Assembly: GCF_001026695.1 (NCBI RefSeq)
Contig: NZ_LDNB01000006.1
Span: 62,001-126,000 of the forward strand
Source: Neobacillus vireti
Lineage (GTDB): Bacteria; Bacillota; Bacilli; Bacillales; Cytobacillaceae
DNA length: 64,000 nt
Direction: 5' to 3'
The notes beneath the pieces were generated by a model, which had not been told where the DNA came from, searched no databases, and worked only from the letters and a program-made list of their open reading frames with translations. Below, in pieces: positions 49,103 to 58,729 of the stretch. The first letter of the stretch is position 1. The number at the start of each line of letters is the position of its first letter. Both the position numbers and the translations under genes were made by a program.

Positions 49103-51391
49103 ATGTCGGGAATAAAAGATGAAATCATTTTAAGAGGGCTTAAAGAAAATAATTTAAAAAATGTAGATTTAAACATACCAAAAGAAAAAATCATCGTATT
49201 TACTGGCCTTTCAGGCTCAGGAAAGAGCTCAGTGGTTTTTGATACATTAGCAACAGAGAGTAGAAGACAAATGACGTTGAACTATCCTCTCTATGTCAGA
49301 AATCAAATGCCAAGGTACGAACGACCCCACGCTGATCTTATGCAAAACTTAAGCCCGGTTGTGGTAGTAGAACAAAGACCTATAGGAGGCAATTCCCGTT
49401 CAACAGTGGGCACCTATATGGATATTGATCCATTAATTAGACTTTTGTTCTCGAGAGTAGGAAATCCACCGATCGGTTCTGCCACTGATTTTTCAAGTCA
49501 AAGTTCTTTTGGCAGATGTCCTGAATGCGGCGGATATGGGGAAGTCATTGCACCAGACCTTGATAAGCTGATCGATTACGATAAGTCACTTCGAGAATAT
49601 GCAGTGAAATTTAAACCATTATCGCCTTCAGGCTGGCAAGGTCAATGGATGATGACCTGCGGATTATTCGATCCAGATAAACCGCTAAAAGACTACTCAG
49701 AAGAAAAACTCCACCTATTTTTATATGGTCCCCGAGAAGGTGAAAGAGCTTATGCGCCGTTTCACACAAAAAATGGACCGCATAATGCAGAGTGGGATGG
49801 GTTATTACCTAGATTTACGCGTGTTTATATAAATAGAGACATCTCAAAACTAAAACAAATATCCCAAGATGACGTCTTAGCAGTGTCAACACATTCATTA
49901 TGCCCAACATGTCTAGGTTCAGGCTTAAACCCCAAGGTATTAGAGTGCAAAATAAATAGCCTAAATATCGCAGAATACGACCAATTAGAGCTCCCAGAAA
50001 TGCTAGAAGAACTAAAGAATATAAAAGATCCTATGGGGAAATCGATAGCACAACAAGCAATCCCGTATGTAAAACAACTAGTCGACATGGGACTGGGATA
50101 TTTGAGTCTGTCAAGAAAAATGGGCACCCTGTCCGGGGGTGAAGCTCAAAGGGTAAAAATCGCTCGTCATTTAGGAAGCAGTCTAAACAATATCACCTAT
50201 ATTTTCGACGAACCAAGTGCGGGACTCCATCCAGAAGAAGTGGATATGTTAATAAAGATGCTAAAAAGAATAAAAGACCAACATAATACCGTAATCGTAA
50301 TCGAACACGATCTATCAGTAATAAAAGCTGCGGATGAAATAATTGAGATGGGACCAGGAGCAGGTGTAAATGGAGGGAAAGTTGTCTATCAAGGTAAATT
50401 AGAAGGACTAAAAAACTCTCCCACCGCAACAGCCTTAAAGCACCAGCTAAAAATAAATAAAAACCAAAGGGGAATACAAAGTTATTTTACAATAAAAAGA
50501 GCAAGTAACAATAACTTAAAAAATATAAGCGTCAATATTCCTAAAAATGTCTTAGTCTCTGTATGTGGAGTATCTGGTTCAGGTAAAAGCTCCTTAATAT
50601 TGGAAGCCTTCACGAAAAAGTATCCAGATTCCATAACGGTAGGACATGGCGGTATAGGAATCTCCAACCGTTCAACGATGGCTACATATATGGGAATAAT
50701 GGATGATATTCGCGCAATATTTTCAAAAGCAACAGGGCAACCGGCAGGATTGTTTAGCTTTAACTCCTTAGGAGCATGTCCTGTCTGCAAAGGAAAAGGA
50801 GTCCTAACGCCAGAAGTAGCATTTGCAGATCCAGTGACGATCCCTTGTGAGGCATGTGGCGGTACGAGATACTCAGACGAAGCGCTTAGCTATCGCTATC
50901 AAGATAAAAATATAGTAGAGATTTTAGATTTAACAATAGACGAGGCCATAAATTATTTTAAAGCGCCAAAAATCATAAAAAGAGTCCATACGCTAAAAGA
51001 TGTGGGATTAGGTTATTTGACCTTAGGGCAGACGACAAGTTCCCTAAGCGGAGGAGAAATTCAACGTCTAAAACTGGCAAGCCACTTACAAAAAGACGGC
51101 CAAATCTATCTGTTAGACGAGCCATCCTCAGGACTGCACACAGAAGATAATGAAAAACTCTTAGATGTATTTCAAAATCTTGTAAACAGAGGTAATTCCG
51201 TTATCATAATTGAACACAAACTAGACTTTATAGCGGCGAGCGACTGGGTAATAGAATTGGGTCCAGAAGGAGGAAAACAAGGCGGACAAATTATATTCGA
51301 AGGAACACCGGAAGAGATGGTAAATGCAGAAACATTGACAGCGCGATGGTTAAAGGATGGAGTTAGAAGACATTCAGGACGGACCGTATAG
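49103..51391 (+). CDS. Short UvrA-like ABC ATPase
   Basis: This 762-residue protein is related to the DNA-damage sensor UvrA but about 180 residues shorter. It has two ABC modules with Walker A GLSGSGKSSVVFD and GVSGSGKSSLILE, signatures LSGGEAQRVKIARH and LSGGEIQRLKLASH, Walker B IFDEPSAGLHPEEV and LLDEPSSGLHTEDN, and zinc pairs in FGRCPECGG, CPTCLGSG, CPVCKGKG and CEACGG. The insertion that binds UvrB in canonical UvrA appears reduced. AAAGGA lies 9 bases before the ATG at 49103. Such short UvrA-like proteins are sometimes linked to resistance against DNA-binding drugs; that role here is inference. Confidence 0.85.
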   Translation: MSGIKDEIILRGLKENNLKNVDLNIPKEKIIVFTGLSGSGKSSVVFDTLATESRRQMTLNYPLYVRNQMPRYERPHADLMQNLSPVVVVEQRPIGGNSRSTVGTYMDIDPLIRLLFSRVGNPPIGSATDFSSQSSFGRCPECGGYGEVIAPDLDKLIDYDKSLREYAVKFKPLSPSGWQGQWMMTCGLFDPDKPLKDYSEEKLHLFLYGPREGERAYAPFHTKNGPHNAEWDGLLPRFTRVYINRDISKLKQISQDDVLAVSTHSLCPTCLGSGLNPKVLECKINSLNIAEYDQLELPEMLEELKNIKDPMGKSIAQQAIPYVKQLVDMGLGYLSLSRKMGTLSGGEAQRVKIARHLGSSLNNITYIFDEPSAGLHPEEVDMLIKMLKRIKDQHNTVIVIEHDLSVIKAADEIIEMGPGAGVNGGKVVYQGKLEGLKNSPTATALKHQLKINKNQRGIQSYFTIKRASNNNLKNISVNIPKNVLVSVCGVSGSGKSSLILEAFTKKYPDSITVGHGGIGISNRSTMATYMGIMDDIRAIFSKATGQPAGLFSFNSLGACPVCKGKGVLTPEVAFADPVTIPCEACGGTRYSDEALSYRYQDKNIVEILDLTIDEAINYFKAPKIIKRVHTLKDVGLGYLTLGQTTSSLSGGEIQRLKLASHLQKDGQIYLLDEPSSGLHTEDNEKLLDVFQNLVNRGNSVIIIEHKLDFIAASDWVIELGPEGGKQGGQIIFEGTPEEMVNAETLTARWLKDGVRRHSGRTV

Positions 51392-51588
51392 TTGGCCAAT
51401 ATCTAAATCTTCAGAGGGTTATTCGAATAACAGTAAGGTATCGTTAAAGTGTGGCTTTAACACATTAAGAATTAAAAATAAGGAGCCAAAAATATGCAAG
51501 TTATTTTGCACTACTTGCGTTTTTTTGGCTTTCTTATATTAATAAAAAATACTGCCGCCAAGAAATGAATTTATTAGTTATCACATTC

Positions 51589-52461
51589 CTAATCAAATAG
51601 TTCTTTTGTTATTTCAATAAATAATTGGACAGCACGAGATGCTCCCTTTAATGAAGGTAAGCCCAAGGCGATATGTCTGTAATGGTTTGTTTCTAATGGC
51701 CTGATGTTCGCCTTGGGAAAAGAAAGATTTTTCAATGAGAGCTCAGGCAGAATAAGTACCCCTAATCCTTCTTTAATCATACCTAATGATGTATTTAGGT
51801 TAGCTGTATTATATTTCTCTATTATAGAAATTTTTTGTTTTCTCATTAGATTAATAATAGGTGCTTCATATCCGCCATTAGATATGATAAAGGGCTCGTT
51901 TTCCAAATCTATCAGACGCACCTGTTTATTCTGCAGCAAAGGATGGCCATCAGGCAGCATCACAATATATCGATCCTTTACAAGAGGGATCGTTTCTAAT
52001 TCGCGGCACGGAAGAACGACAAATCCAATATCAATTTCCCGTGAGATTAACCATTCTTTGATTTCCTCTTGAGAACCCTCCTTAAACGTTAGCGAAACAT
52101 TTCGTCGTTTTTGTTGAAAAGTGCTAATAATCTTTGGTAAAAAGTGAGCCGTGACACTAGGAAAAGTAGCAATACGGATCGTTCCAGTGATTAATCCCTT
52201 TTCTAACGAAACTTCTTGGTCAATTTTTTCAAGGCTATTAAGAATATTTCTTATTTGGAATAGAACCCGTTTCCCTATATCCGTAACAATTAAATCTTTC
52301 CCACGCTCTCGCACTAATAAAGTAACGCCTAACTCTGATTCTAAAGCAGAAATCGCATGGCTGACCGCTGGCTGCGACATATGTAGTGTTTGAGCAGCTT
52401 TTGTAAAGCTTCCTTCATCAATAACCCTTACGAAGATTTCAAATTGAGTAATGGTCGGCAT
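51589..52461 (-). CDS. LysR-family transcription regulator
   Basis: This 290-residue regulator has the LysR winged helix at residues 1-60 (FEIFVRVIDEGSFTKAAQTL, SQPAVSHAISALESELG) and a periplasmic-binding-like effector domain (GTIRIATFPSVTAHFLPKII onward). AAGGAGATAAG precedes the start on the minus strand. It diverges from an MFS transporter gene, with a dyad of the T-N11-A kind close to its own start, so it probably controls that transporter. The effector is unknown. Confidence 0.88.
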   Translation of the reverse strand: MPTITQFEIFVRVIDEGSFTKAAQTLHMSQPAVSHAISALESELGVTLLVRERGKDLIVTDIGKRVLFQIRNILNSLEKIDQEVSLEKGLITGTIRIATFPSVTAHFLPKIISTFQQKRRNVSLTFKEGSQEEIKEWLISREIDIGFVVLPCRELETIPLVKDRYIVMLPDGHPLLQNKQVRLIDLENEPFIISNGGYEAPIINLMRKQKISIIEKYNTANLNTSLGMIKEGLGVLILPELSLKNLSFPKANIRPLETNHYRHIALGLPSLKGASRAVQLFIEITKELFD

Positions 52462-52483
52462 AACTAATTACTTATCTCCTTTA

Positions 52484-52505
52484 TAAATAACATGCATTTT
52501 ATTTA
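52484..52505. promoter_or_regulatory. Candidate LysR-type operator
   Basis: TAAATAA and TTATTTA arms with an 8-base centre lie between the divergent LysR and MFS genes, in the position usual for a LysR recognition site. Confidence 0.5.
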
Positions 52506-52628
52506 TTAGTGAAGGTATTGTACCATAAATATTGTGTGAACCGTAAAAAATTGATTGCCATCATTTAATAGGATTTGCGGCCGTCCTCATGAGGATGGAG
52601 CAAAAATAAAAAAGGAGTGGGTGGAAAA

Positions 52629-53840
52629 GTGACTCAACCAAAGTTATGGACAAAAGACTTTATTATGGTTTGTTTAACGAACTTATTTCTGAGTATGAAC
52701 TTTTATTTACTCATGGTTATTTTTTCTGAATATGCTGTAAAAAAGTTTGATGCTCCTCAAAGTCTGGCAGGACTTGCCTCAAGTATCTTTATTCTCGGAA
52801 CTCTCTGTTCCCGACCGTTAGCTGGGAAATATCTTGATGTCATCGGCAGAAAAAAATTGTTATACTCATCGATTATTGTGTTTATTGTAACGACTATTCT
52901 TTACTTGGTCATCAATAATTTAGCACTACTATTAATTGACCGTTTTATTCATGGTGCAGCATTAGGTATTGCCGCTACAGTCATAGCAACCGTTATGACA
53001 AGTTCAATTCCCCGCGAAAGAAGCGGAGAAGGAATTGGTTATTTTTCAATGAGTGTAACCATTGCGACAGCTGTTGGTCCATTCATCGCTTTGCTCATTG
53101 TTCAACAAGCTGGATATAACATGGCCTTTTTAATGTGTGTTATTTTTGCAGTTATTGGAATGGTGCTTGCCTTAGCTCTGAGAGTAGAAAATGTAAAAAT
53201 TTCGAAAGAGCAAGCGGAGAGCTTAAAAGGATTTAAACTTAATGATTTCTTTGAATTTAGCGGGCTTTCCATGGCCGTACTAATGGTCATCCTTGGATTT
53301 GCCTATTCAAGTGTAATGACATTCATTTCTTCCTATGCCAATGAAGTGAATTTGACACAAGCCGCAAGTTTCTTTTTCCTTGTGTATGCTGTTTGTCTAT
53401 TGGCATCTAGACCTATTACCGGAAAAAGATTTGATCTAAAAGGTGAAAATTCAGTTGTTTATCCATGTATGATCTTATTTTTAGCTGGATTGGTTATCCT
53501 AAGTCAAGCTTCACACGGCTTCATTCTTTTAATAGCCGGCGCTTTAATTGGGATTGGATATGGAACAACGATGTCTTGCGTTCAAACGATTATGGTTAAG
53601 AAAGCACCGCCTCACCGTGTTGGATTAGCGAATTCAACTTTCTTCGTTTCCTTTGATTTAGGTATGGGTATTGGACCATTCGTATTAGGATCTATCCTCC
53701 CATCCTTGGGGTTTAGAGGAATGTATGTAAGCATGGCTGTTGTGGTTTTACTTTGTATCGTTTACTATTTTTTCGCACACGGAAAAAAAGTCACGTTTAT
53801 GCAAAAGAGTGGACAAACTGAACAGCAAGCTATCAAATAA
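52629..53840 (+). CDS. MFS transporter next to the LysR gene
   Basis: This 12-helix major facilitator protein of about 403 residues has the loop 2-3 motif RPLAGKYLDVIGRKKLLY and an arabinose/drug-efflux type central region. GTG 52629 is chosen as the start (MTQPKLWTKDFIMVCLTNLF); GTG 52617 in the same frame is only one base from AAGGAG. A CBS-domain gene follows after 48 bases and the LysR gene diverges upstream. The substrate is unknown. Confidence 0.82.
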   Translation: MTQPKLWTKDFIMVCLTNLFLSMNFYLLMVIFSEYAVKKFDAPQSLAGLASSIFILGTLCSRPLAGKYLDVIGRKKLLYSSIIVFIVTTILYLVINNLALLLIDRFIHGAALGIAATVIATVMTSSIPRERSGEGIGYFSMSVTIATAVGPFIALLIVQQAGYNMAFLMCVIFAVIGMVLALALRVENVKISKEQAESLKGFKLNDFFEFSGLSMAVLMVILGFAYSSVMTFISSYANEVNLTQAASFFFLVYAVCLLASRPITGKRFDLKGENSVVYPCMILFLAGLVILSQASHGFILLIAGALIGIGYGTTMSCVQTIMVKKAPPHRVGLANSTFFVSFDLGMGIGPFVLGSILPSLGFRGMYVSMAVVVLLCIVYYFFAHGKKVTFMQKSGQTEQQAIK

Positions 53841-53888
53841 TAGGAAAATGTTAAAAGGATAATGATACAAGAAAGGAGGAAGGTCTAC

Positions 53889-54368
53889 ATGCAAGTACGC
53901 GATTTTATGATTCGAAAAGTAATTACTGCTAAGCATTCAACAACTGTCAAAGAATTAATTTCTATTTTAGAAACGAATCGAATTGGCGGTGTCCCAGTGG
54001 TTGACGATAAAGGAAATTTAGTGGGCATCGTTTCAGACGGGGATATCGTACGCTTTCTTTCCCCGCATAAAGAGAAATTATATTTATCTTACTATGTTAC
54101 CTTTTTAGAAGAAGCTCAAAAAATAGAAGATGTATTAAGAGAAAAAATGAATACCCCAATTGAGGAAATCATGGTAAAGAAAAATATTAAGACATTAGCA
54201 CCCGATGATGACTTTGAAAGTGCCATTCGCTTAATATCCAAGCACCATTTTAAAAAGATTCCTGTAGTGAATGAAGCAGGTCGTGTTATAGGGATTATAA
54301 GCCGTGGAGATATTATCCATAATTTATCAAAATCAATACTTAATGAAGAACCAATCCAGGAACAATAG
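53889..54368 (+). CDS. Tandem CBS-domain protein
   Basis: This 159-residue protein consists of two CBS domains: MQVRDFMIRKVITAKHSTT with GGVPVVDDKGNLVGIVSDGDI, and IEEIMVKKNIKTLAPDDD with KIPVVNEAGRVIGIISRGDI. Such pairs bind adenine nucleotides or c-di-AMP. A loop of about 30 residues (FLSPHKEKLYLSYYVTFLEE) lies between the halves. AAAGGAGGAAGG precedes the ATG. It probably shares a transcript with the MFS gene and could tie transport to energy state. That role is inferred. Confidence 0.85.
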   Translation: MQVRDFMIRKVITAKHSTTVKELISILETNRIGGVPVVDDKGNLVGIVSDGDIVRFLSPHKEKLYLSYYVTFLEEAQKIEDVLREKMNTPIEEIMVKKNIKTLAPDDDFESAIRLISKHHFKKIPVVNEAGRVIGIISRGDIIHNLSKSILNEEPIQEQ

Positions 54369-54488
54369 ACTAAATACCCACCAGCACCCCATGTGTGCCA
54401 CATGCATTCCACGCATGTTGAGTGCGTAAGAAAAGTTGGCCAGCTGGGTCTGAACCCCGCTGGCTAAAGCTTTAGTGTTTGCATTATT

Positions 54489-55229
54489 CTACACTCTAAA
54501 TATCCTGCCGATCTCCGCACTAAGCCCTTCAAATAGATAGGATTGAGCTGCCTCGTTATTTTTGTATGTGGCATTTTTGCTGAAATTCTGATTCTCAAAG
54601 AAATAGACAGTCACTTCCTTGTTGTCTGGATTCACAATCCAGTATTCGCCCACCCCGCAAGACATGTAAAGATCTAGTTTCTTAATCAGGTCTTTTCTTC
54701 GCGTGCTTTTCGAAAGAATCTCCACCACTAGTGAAGGGACACCTTTATAATAGTCATCCTCATTTAATTTCTCTTCGAGGTCACAAATAATCATAATATC
54801 AGGTTGGACCATATTAATGTTTTCAGGTGTTCTCTTTAGTTCGATATCATATGGTGCGACCATCGGTGTACAGTGTTTTCCTTGAAAAAAGTTATAGAAA
54901 ATGCCAAACAATTCGGTTAATGCATATTGATGGGCCGTTTTTGGAGAGGCTAGCCAATAGATTTCTCCATCAATATATTCATATCTTTCTTCGGATTCAC
55001 GCTGTAGTTGAAGAAACTCTTCAAAAGTTGCTCTTCTCCCGTCATAGCTATATTCTGAAGATTTTTCATATACCATATCTGTTAAGTTTATCTTCTCTGC
55101 CAATGGTTCTATAATGGCTGTTAGTTTGGCAATTTCTGTACCGTTTCGTGTAATAATAATATCCTCATGAGCGGCAAGCATTAAGTACTTTCCAAAATTA
55201 TTCTGTAGTTCTGTTGAGTTAATGATCAT
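54489..55229 (-). CDS. Phd-like antitoxin domain fused to a Uma2-family (DUF820) nuclease-like domain
   Basis: This 246-residue protein joins two modules. Residues 1-45 (STELQNNFGKYLMLAAHEDI then ITRNGTEIAKLTAI) match the Phd/YefM DNA-binding domain of toxin-antitoxin antitoxins. Residues 60-246 match the Uma2 family of restriction-endonuclease-like proteins: RYEYIDGEIYWLASP, VQPDIMIICD and PSLVVEILSKSTRRKD (the D-ExK core), then YWIVNPDNKEVTVYFF. GGAGGG precedes the ATG on the minus strand, and a 9-bp tandem repeat sits just upstream. Uma2 genes are common in bacteria but their role is unclear. Confidence 0.8.
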   Translation of the reverse strand: MIINSTELQNNFGKYLMLAAHEDIIITRNGTEIAKLTAIIEPLAEKINLTDMVYEKSSEYSYDGRRATFEEFLQLQRESEERYEYIDGEIYWLASPKTAHQYALTELFGIFYNFFQGKHCTPMVAPYDIELKRTPENINMVQPDIMIICDLEEKLNEDDYYKGVPSLVVEILSKSTRRKDLIKKLDLYMSCGVGEYWIVNPDNKEVTVYFFENQNFSKNATYKNNEAAQSYLFEGLSAEIGRIFRV

Positions 55230-55252
55230 ATTAATCCCTCCAGAATATTAGT

Positions 55253-55270
55253 TAATATAGCTAATATAGC
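55253..55270. promoter_or_regulatory. 9-bp tandem repeat upstream of the Phd-Uma2 gene
   Basis: TAATATAGC occurs twice in a row, and TAGCTAATATAGCTA is nearly palindromic. It lies 24 bases before the ATG and may be the site for autoregulation by the Phd-like domain. The rest of the gap to 55531 shows no gene. Confidence 0.45.
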
Positions 55271-55531
55271 TATTTTTATTTTAAGTTTTTACCATTATTT
55301 TTTCAAGAGGAGGATAGATGTCGAGGGAAAGTCGGGTAAAAATACCATTCAGGACCGATTTTCGTTAAAATAAACATTGCCGATTTTCACAAATTATAAA
55401 TAGCCAAAAGCACTTGTGTTTGATAATAAGTTATTAAGCATGATATAAGTGTAAAAGAAGTGGAACATATGACTTAATATTTTTTGATTGAGAGTTTGAA
55501 GTTTTATCCATAGAGAGGATTTGAGTTTGAA

Positions 55532-56494
55532 ATGATAGATAATTTTTGGCGTGATTTACCACGACCATTTTTTGTACTTGCACCGATGGAAGATGTGACA
55601 GATCTTGTTTTTCGTCACGTAGTAAGTGCAGCCGGCCGACCGGATGTATTTTTCACAGAGTTTACAAACTCGGATAGCTATTGTCATCCAGAGGGCATGA
55701 AAAGTGTGCGTGGCCGGTTGACTTTTACAGAAGATGAACAGCCAATGGTGGCACATATTTGGGGAGATAATCCCGAATATTTCCGTCAGATGAGTATTGG
55801 CATGGCAGAGTTAGGATTTAAAGGCATCGATATAAATATGGGCTGCCCAGTACCGAATGTGGCATCGAGAGGGAAGGGTAGTGGCCTTATTTTGCGTCCA
55901 GACGTTGCGGCAGAACTTATTCAAGCAGCAAAAGCGGGCGGACTGCCTGTCAGTGTGAAAACACGACTTGGCTATGAGGAGGTTCAGGAGTGGGAGGAGT
56001 GGCTGACGCATATTTTAAAACAGGATATTGCGAACCTTTCTATTCATTTACGTACAAGAAAGGAAATGAGCCAAGTAGATGCGCATTGGGAGCTAATTCC
56101 GGAAATCAAAAAATTACGTGATCGTATCGCACCCAATACGCTGTTAACAATCAATGGAGACATTCCTGATCGACAAACCGGGCTGCAGCTTGCTGAACAA
56201 TATGGTATTGATGGCGTTATGATCGGGCGAGGTATTTTTAAAAATCCTTTTGCTTTTGAAAGAGAGCCAAAAGAGCATAGCAGTAAAGAACACCTTGATC
56301 TTTTAAGACTACAGCTTGATCTTCAAGATCAATATGCGGAAGTATTGCCACGTTCAATCACAGGGCTTCATCGCTTTTTCAAAATTTATGTAAAAGGATT
56401 CCCTGGAGCTGCTGAATTAAGAAATCAATTGATGAACACGAAATCAACAGATGAAGTGCGTGCATTGCTTGATAACTTTGGAAAAGATTGTTGA
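55532..56494 (+). CDS. tRNA-dihydrouridine synthase family protein
   Basis: This 320-residue TIM-barrel flavoenzyme reduces specific uridines in tRNA. It has the FMN-binding start [17 protein letters not shown], the catalytic Cys105 in [10 protein letters not shown] followed by KGSGL, the VKTRLGY strand, the His of LSIHLRTR and the phosphate-binding NGDIPD and [13 protein letters not shown]. It diverges from the B. subtilis Dus proteins in details (APMEDVTD rather than APMAGVTD) and is closer to a group found as an extra Dus in some bacilli. It is monocistronic. Confidence 0.88.
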   Translation: MIDNFWRDLPRPFFVLAPMEDVTDLVFRHVVSAAGRPDVFFTEFTNSDSYCHPEGMKSVRGRLTFTEDEQPMVAHIWGDNPEYFRQMSIGMAELGFKGIDINMGCPVPNVASRGKGSGLILRPDVAAELIQAAKAGGLPVSVKTRLGYEEVQEWEEWLTHILKQDIANLSIHLRTRKEMSQVDAHWELIPEIKKLRDRIAPNTLLTINGDIPDRQTGLQLAEQYGIDGVMIGRGIFKNPFAFEREPKEHSSKEHLDLLRLQLDLQDQYAEVLPRSITGLHRFFKIYVKGFPGAAELRNQLMNTKSTDEVRALLDNFGKDC

Positions 56495-56581
56495 TGGGAC
56501 GGAACAATGAAATGATGTAACTCTTAAAAAGTTAGAGAAAGTAGATTGGAATTAAAAACTTTCCTTTTACCACTCATTTTT

Positions 56582-56615
56582 AGCAGCCTGCCAAGTAATA
56601 GATTGGCGGGCTGCT
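56582..56615. terminator. Bidirectional terminator between dus and the HD gene
   Basis: AGCAGCCTGCCA and TGGCGGGCTGCT form a 12-bp stem with one mismatch between convergent genes. Confidence 0.8.
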
Positions 56616-56627
56616 GATTTGCCATTT

Positions 56628-57158
56628 TTACGATTTATCAGAAGTTATTCTCAATTCTTCTTCAACCATTTGATCCAATCGGACAATCATTTTTATAGCC
56701 TTTTCTTTGTCTATTTTTCGATAATGATGCATTCCGCCTTGTTCCTCGTCTGACTCATCTGCTAATTTTACAATTTCCTGTAATGGTGTCCTTTTGATAA
56801 AACCTTCTGGCATATAAGAATCCGTATGAAATAAAATTGCTAACGCAATTTCTTTAGCGATAATTGGATTTTCACCTAATCTGATCAATAATTTATGGGC
56901 TCGTTCCGCCCCTTTTATCGCATGAATATCATTCTTCTTATATAAATCATAATCCCATTTTCCATTACTATACCAAGTATAATGACCCATATCGTGCAGC
57001 AGGGCTGCTTTGGTTGCCAAGTCAACAGATACGTTGTATTCTTTTGCTAATTTAAACGCGTGGTAGGCACAAGCGATTGCATGAGCAATTCCAGAACGAC
57101 TAAGATATTTTTTCGCTATATGATGATTGAAAATTTGAATCAAGGTTACGTGTCTCAT
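56628..57158 (-). CDS. HD-domain phosphohydrolase
   Basis: This 176-residue metal-dependent phosphohydrolase has the HD signature: His in SRSGIAHAIACAYHAF, the HD pair in AALLHDMGHYTW, and further histidines in HAIKGAERAHKL and ILFHTDSY. Such proteins act on nucleotides or related phosphates. AGGGG lies about 9 bases before the ATG at 57158; a GTG at 57167 overlaps the ribosome site and is unlikely. It is monocistronic and the substrate is unknown. Confidence 0.8.
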   Translation of the reverse strand: MRHVTLIQIFNHHIAKKYLSRSGIAHAIACAYHAFKLAKEYNVSVDLATKAALLHDMGHYTWYSNGKWDYDLYKKNDIHAIKGAERAHKLLIRLGENPIIAKEIALAILFHTDSYMPEGFIKRTPLQEIVKLADESDEEQGGMHHYRKIDKEKAIKMIVRLDQMVEEELRITSDKS

Positions 57159-57297
57159 GTTAATCACCCCTATTAAAATTATTAGTTTGTATTATAAAAC
57201 ATTTGGTGTTGTTTTTGTAATAAGTTAAACGATTTAAATGTATTTCATGGCTGTAATCATCAGCAATCTGTAATTAGTGTATCAATGAATTTCAAAT

Positions 57298-57447
57298 ATG
57301 ATCATAGTTAAAAAACACCATTTTAAAGCGGTAAATAAGCTAATAAGAGAAATAGAAAAATTATCTATTGATTTTCGAATGTATGCATTAAAATATAAAG
57401 GTGTACTTACAGATGCCTCTTTATTAAAACAAACAAAACAATCATGA
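57298..57447 (+). CDS. Possible truncated Spo0E-like peptide
   Basis: A 49-codon frame codes for AVNKLIREIEKLSIDFRMYA and VLTDASLLKQTKQS, which loosely follows the helix-turn-helix of Spo0E-type aspartyl phosphatases but ends before the usual SQxLD motif. There is no good ribosome site. It may be a remnant. The remainder of the gap 57159-57628 shows no other feature. Confidence 0.3.
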   Translation: MIIVKKHHFKAVNKLIREIEKLSIDFRMYALKYKGVLTDASLLKQTKQS

Positions 57448-57628
57448 ACTTGCACTCCCAACCCAGGAATGAAAAAATATTTTTTTTAGAAGAAATAAGT
57501 AAATTAAATCCAGTGGGAATTATCGTTTTCACTATGTAATATGTTTTTCAGATTAAAACGGAGATAAAAATGATCACAGTAAGATACATAAACTAAACGA
57601 AATTTAATTTTGGCAGAGTTGGTGCGAC

Positions 57629-58720
57629 ATGAGATTATTAGCTTTAGAAAGATGTAAAGCGGGTTTAGAACTAGCAAAAACAATATATGATTCAAAAGGA
57701 CACGTTTTATTAGCAAAAGGATATAAATTAACAGATACTGTAATAGAAAGATTGAAACAGTATGGTGTCTATACCGTATTTGTAAAGGATCAATACACAG
57801 AAGGATTAATTGACGATAACGATATTCCTTTCCAATTGAAACAAAAAGCGTTAAACGAAATCAAAACATCAATGGATTCCTTCACAGATAAAGGAATATT
57901 ATCCGGAAGATTAAATCCCGACACGATAAAATCGTTTCAAAGTATTTGCAATAATATATTAGATGAATTGCAGAGTAATAAAAAAGCGTTGAACTTATTG
58001 ACATCTGTCCAAATATTTGACAATCATTTATACAGTCATTCTTTTAATGTAATGGTCTACTCTTTACAGCTGGGACTTTATATGGGCTTAGATAGAAAGA
58101 CCTTAGAAGTTTTAGGTTTAGGAGCTTTACTCCATGATATCGGTAAATTAGCCTTACCTGTTGAAGTATTAAACAAACCAGGAAAATTGACACTAGAAGA
58201 GTTTGAGTTAATTAAAACCCACACCACAGAGGGGTATGAGTTTTTACGCAAACAGTTTGGTATTCCTTTAGTTGTAGCCCACTGTGCGTTCCAACACCAT
58301 GAGAAGATAGATGGTTCGGGTTATCCCAGGGGGATAACAGGAAAAGATATTCATCCTCTTGCAAAAATCATGGCGGTAGCGGATGTTTTTGATGCGGTAA
58401 CGTCAAATCGTTCTTACCGCAAAGCCATGTTACCGCATAAGGGGTTAGAAATATTGTATGTCGGGGCAGGGAATCATTTTGAATTTAAGCTAGTTGAAAA
58501 TTTCAGAAGGGCTGTCATCATGTATCCGATCGGGGTAACTGTGAAATTAAATAATGGGTATGTAGGGATTGTTGTAAAGAACAATGCGGGGTTACCGGAA
58601 AGACCTATTATCCGAGTGGTAGAAATAGAAGGACAAAGATTAGAAGACGAAAAAGTCTATGATGTGGATTTAAAAACAGCTTTAGCAGTAGAAATTATTG
58701 ATTGTGACGCAATCATGTAG
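57629..58720 (+). CDS. HD-GYP domain c-di-GMP phosphodiesterase
   Basis: This 363-residue protein has an N-terminal DUF3391-like part (about 1-65), a linker helix and an HD-GYP domain: SHSFNVMVYSLQLG (His136 region), LLHDIGKLALP (His169-Asp170), HHEKIDGSGYP (residues 223-233, the GYP loop) and DVFDAVTSNRSYR. HD-GYP enzymes hydrolyse c-di-GMP. A C-terminal beta-rich part of 70 residues is also typical. The ribosome site is weak. It stands alone; no diguanylate cyclase is nearby. Confidence 0.88.
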   Translation: MRLLALERCKAGLELAKTIYDSKGHVLLAKGYKLTDTVIERLKQYGVYTVFVKDQYTEGLIDDNDIPFQLKQKALNEIKTSMDSFTDKGILSGRLNPDTIKSFQSICNNILDELQSNKKALNLLTSVQIFDNHLYSHSFNVMVYSLQLGLYMGLDRKTLEVLGLGALLHDIGKLALPVEVLNKPGKLTLEEFELIKTHTTEGYEFLRKQFGIPLVVAHCAFQHHEKIDGSGYPRGITGKDIHPLAKIMAVADVFDAVTSNRSYRKAMLPHKGLEILYVGAGNHFEFKLVENFRRAVIMYPIGVTVKLNNGYVGIVVKNNAGLPERPIIRVVEIEGQRLEDEKVYDVDLKTALAVEIIDCDAIM

Positions 58721-58729
58721 TTCGGTTAA

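Noticed and set aside
57629..58720. Sporulation or germination role for the HD-GYP gene
   Set aside because: Context and sequence point only to c-di-GMP hydrolysis; nothing links it to sporulation.
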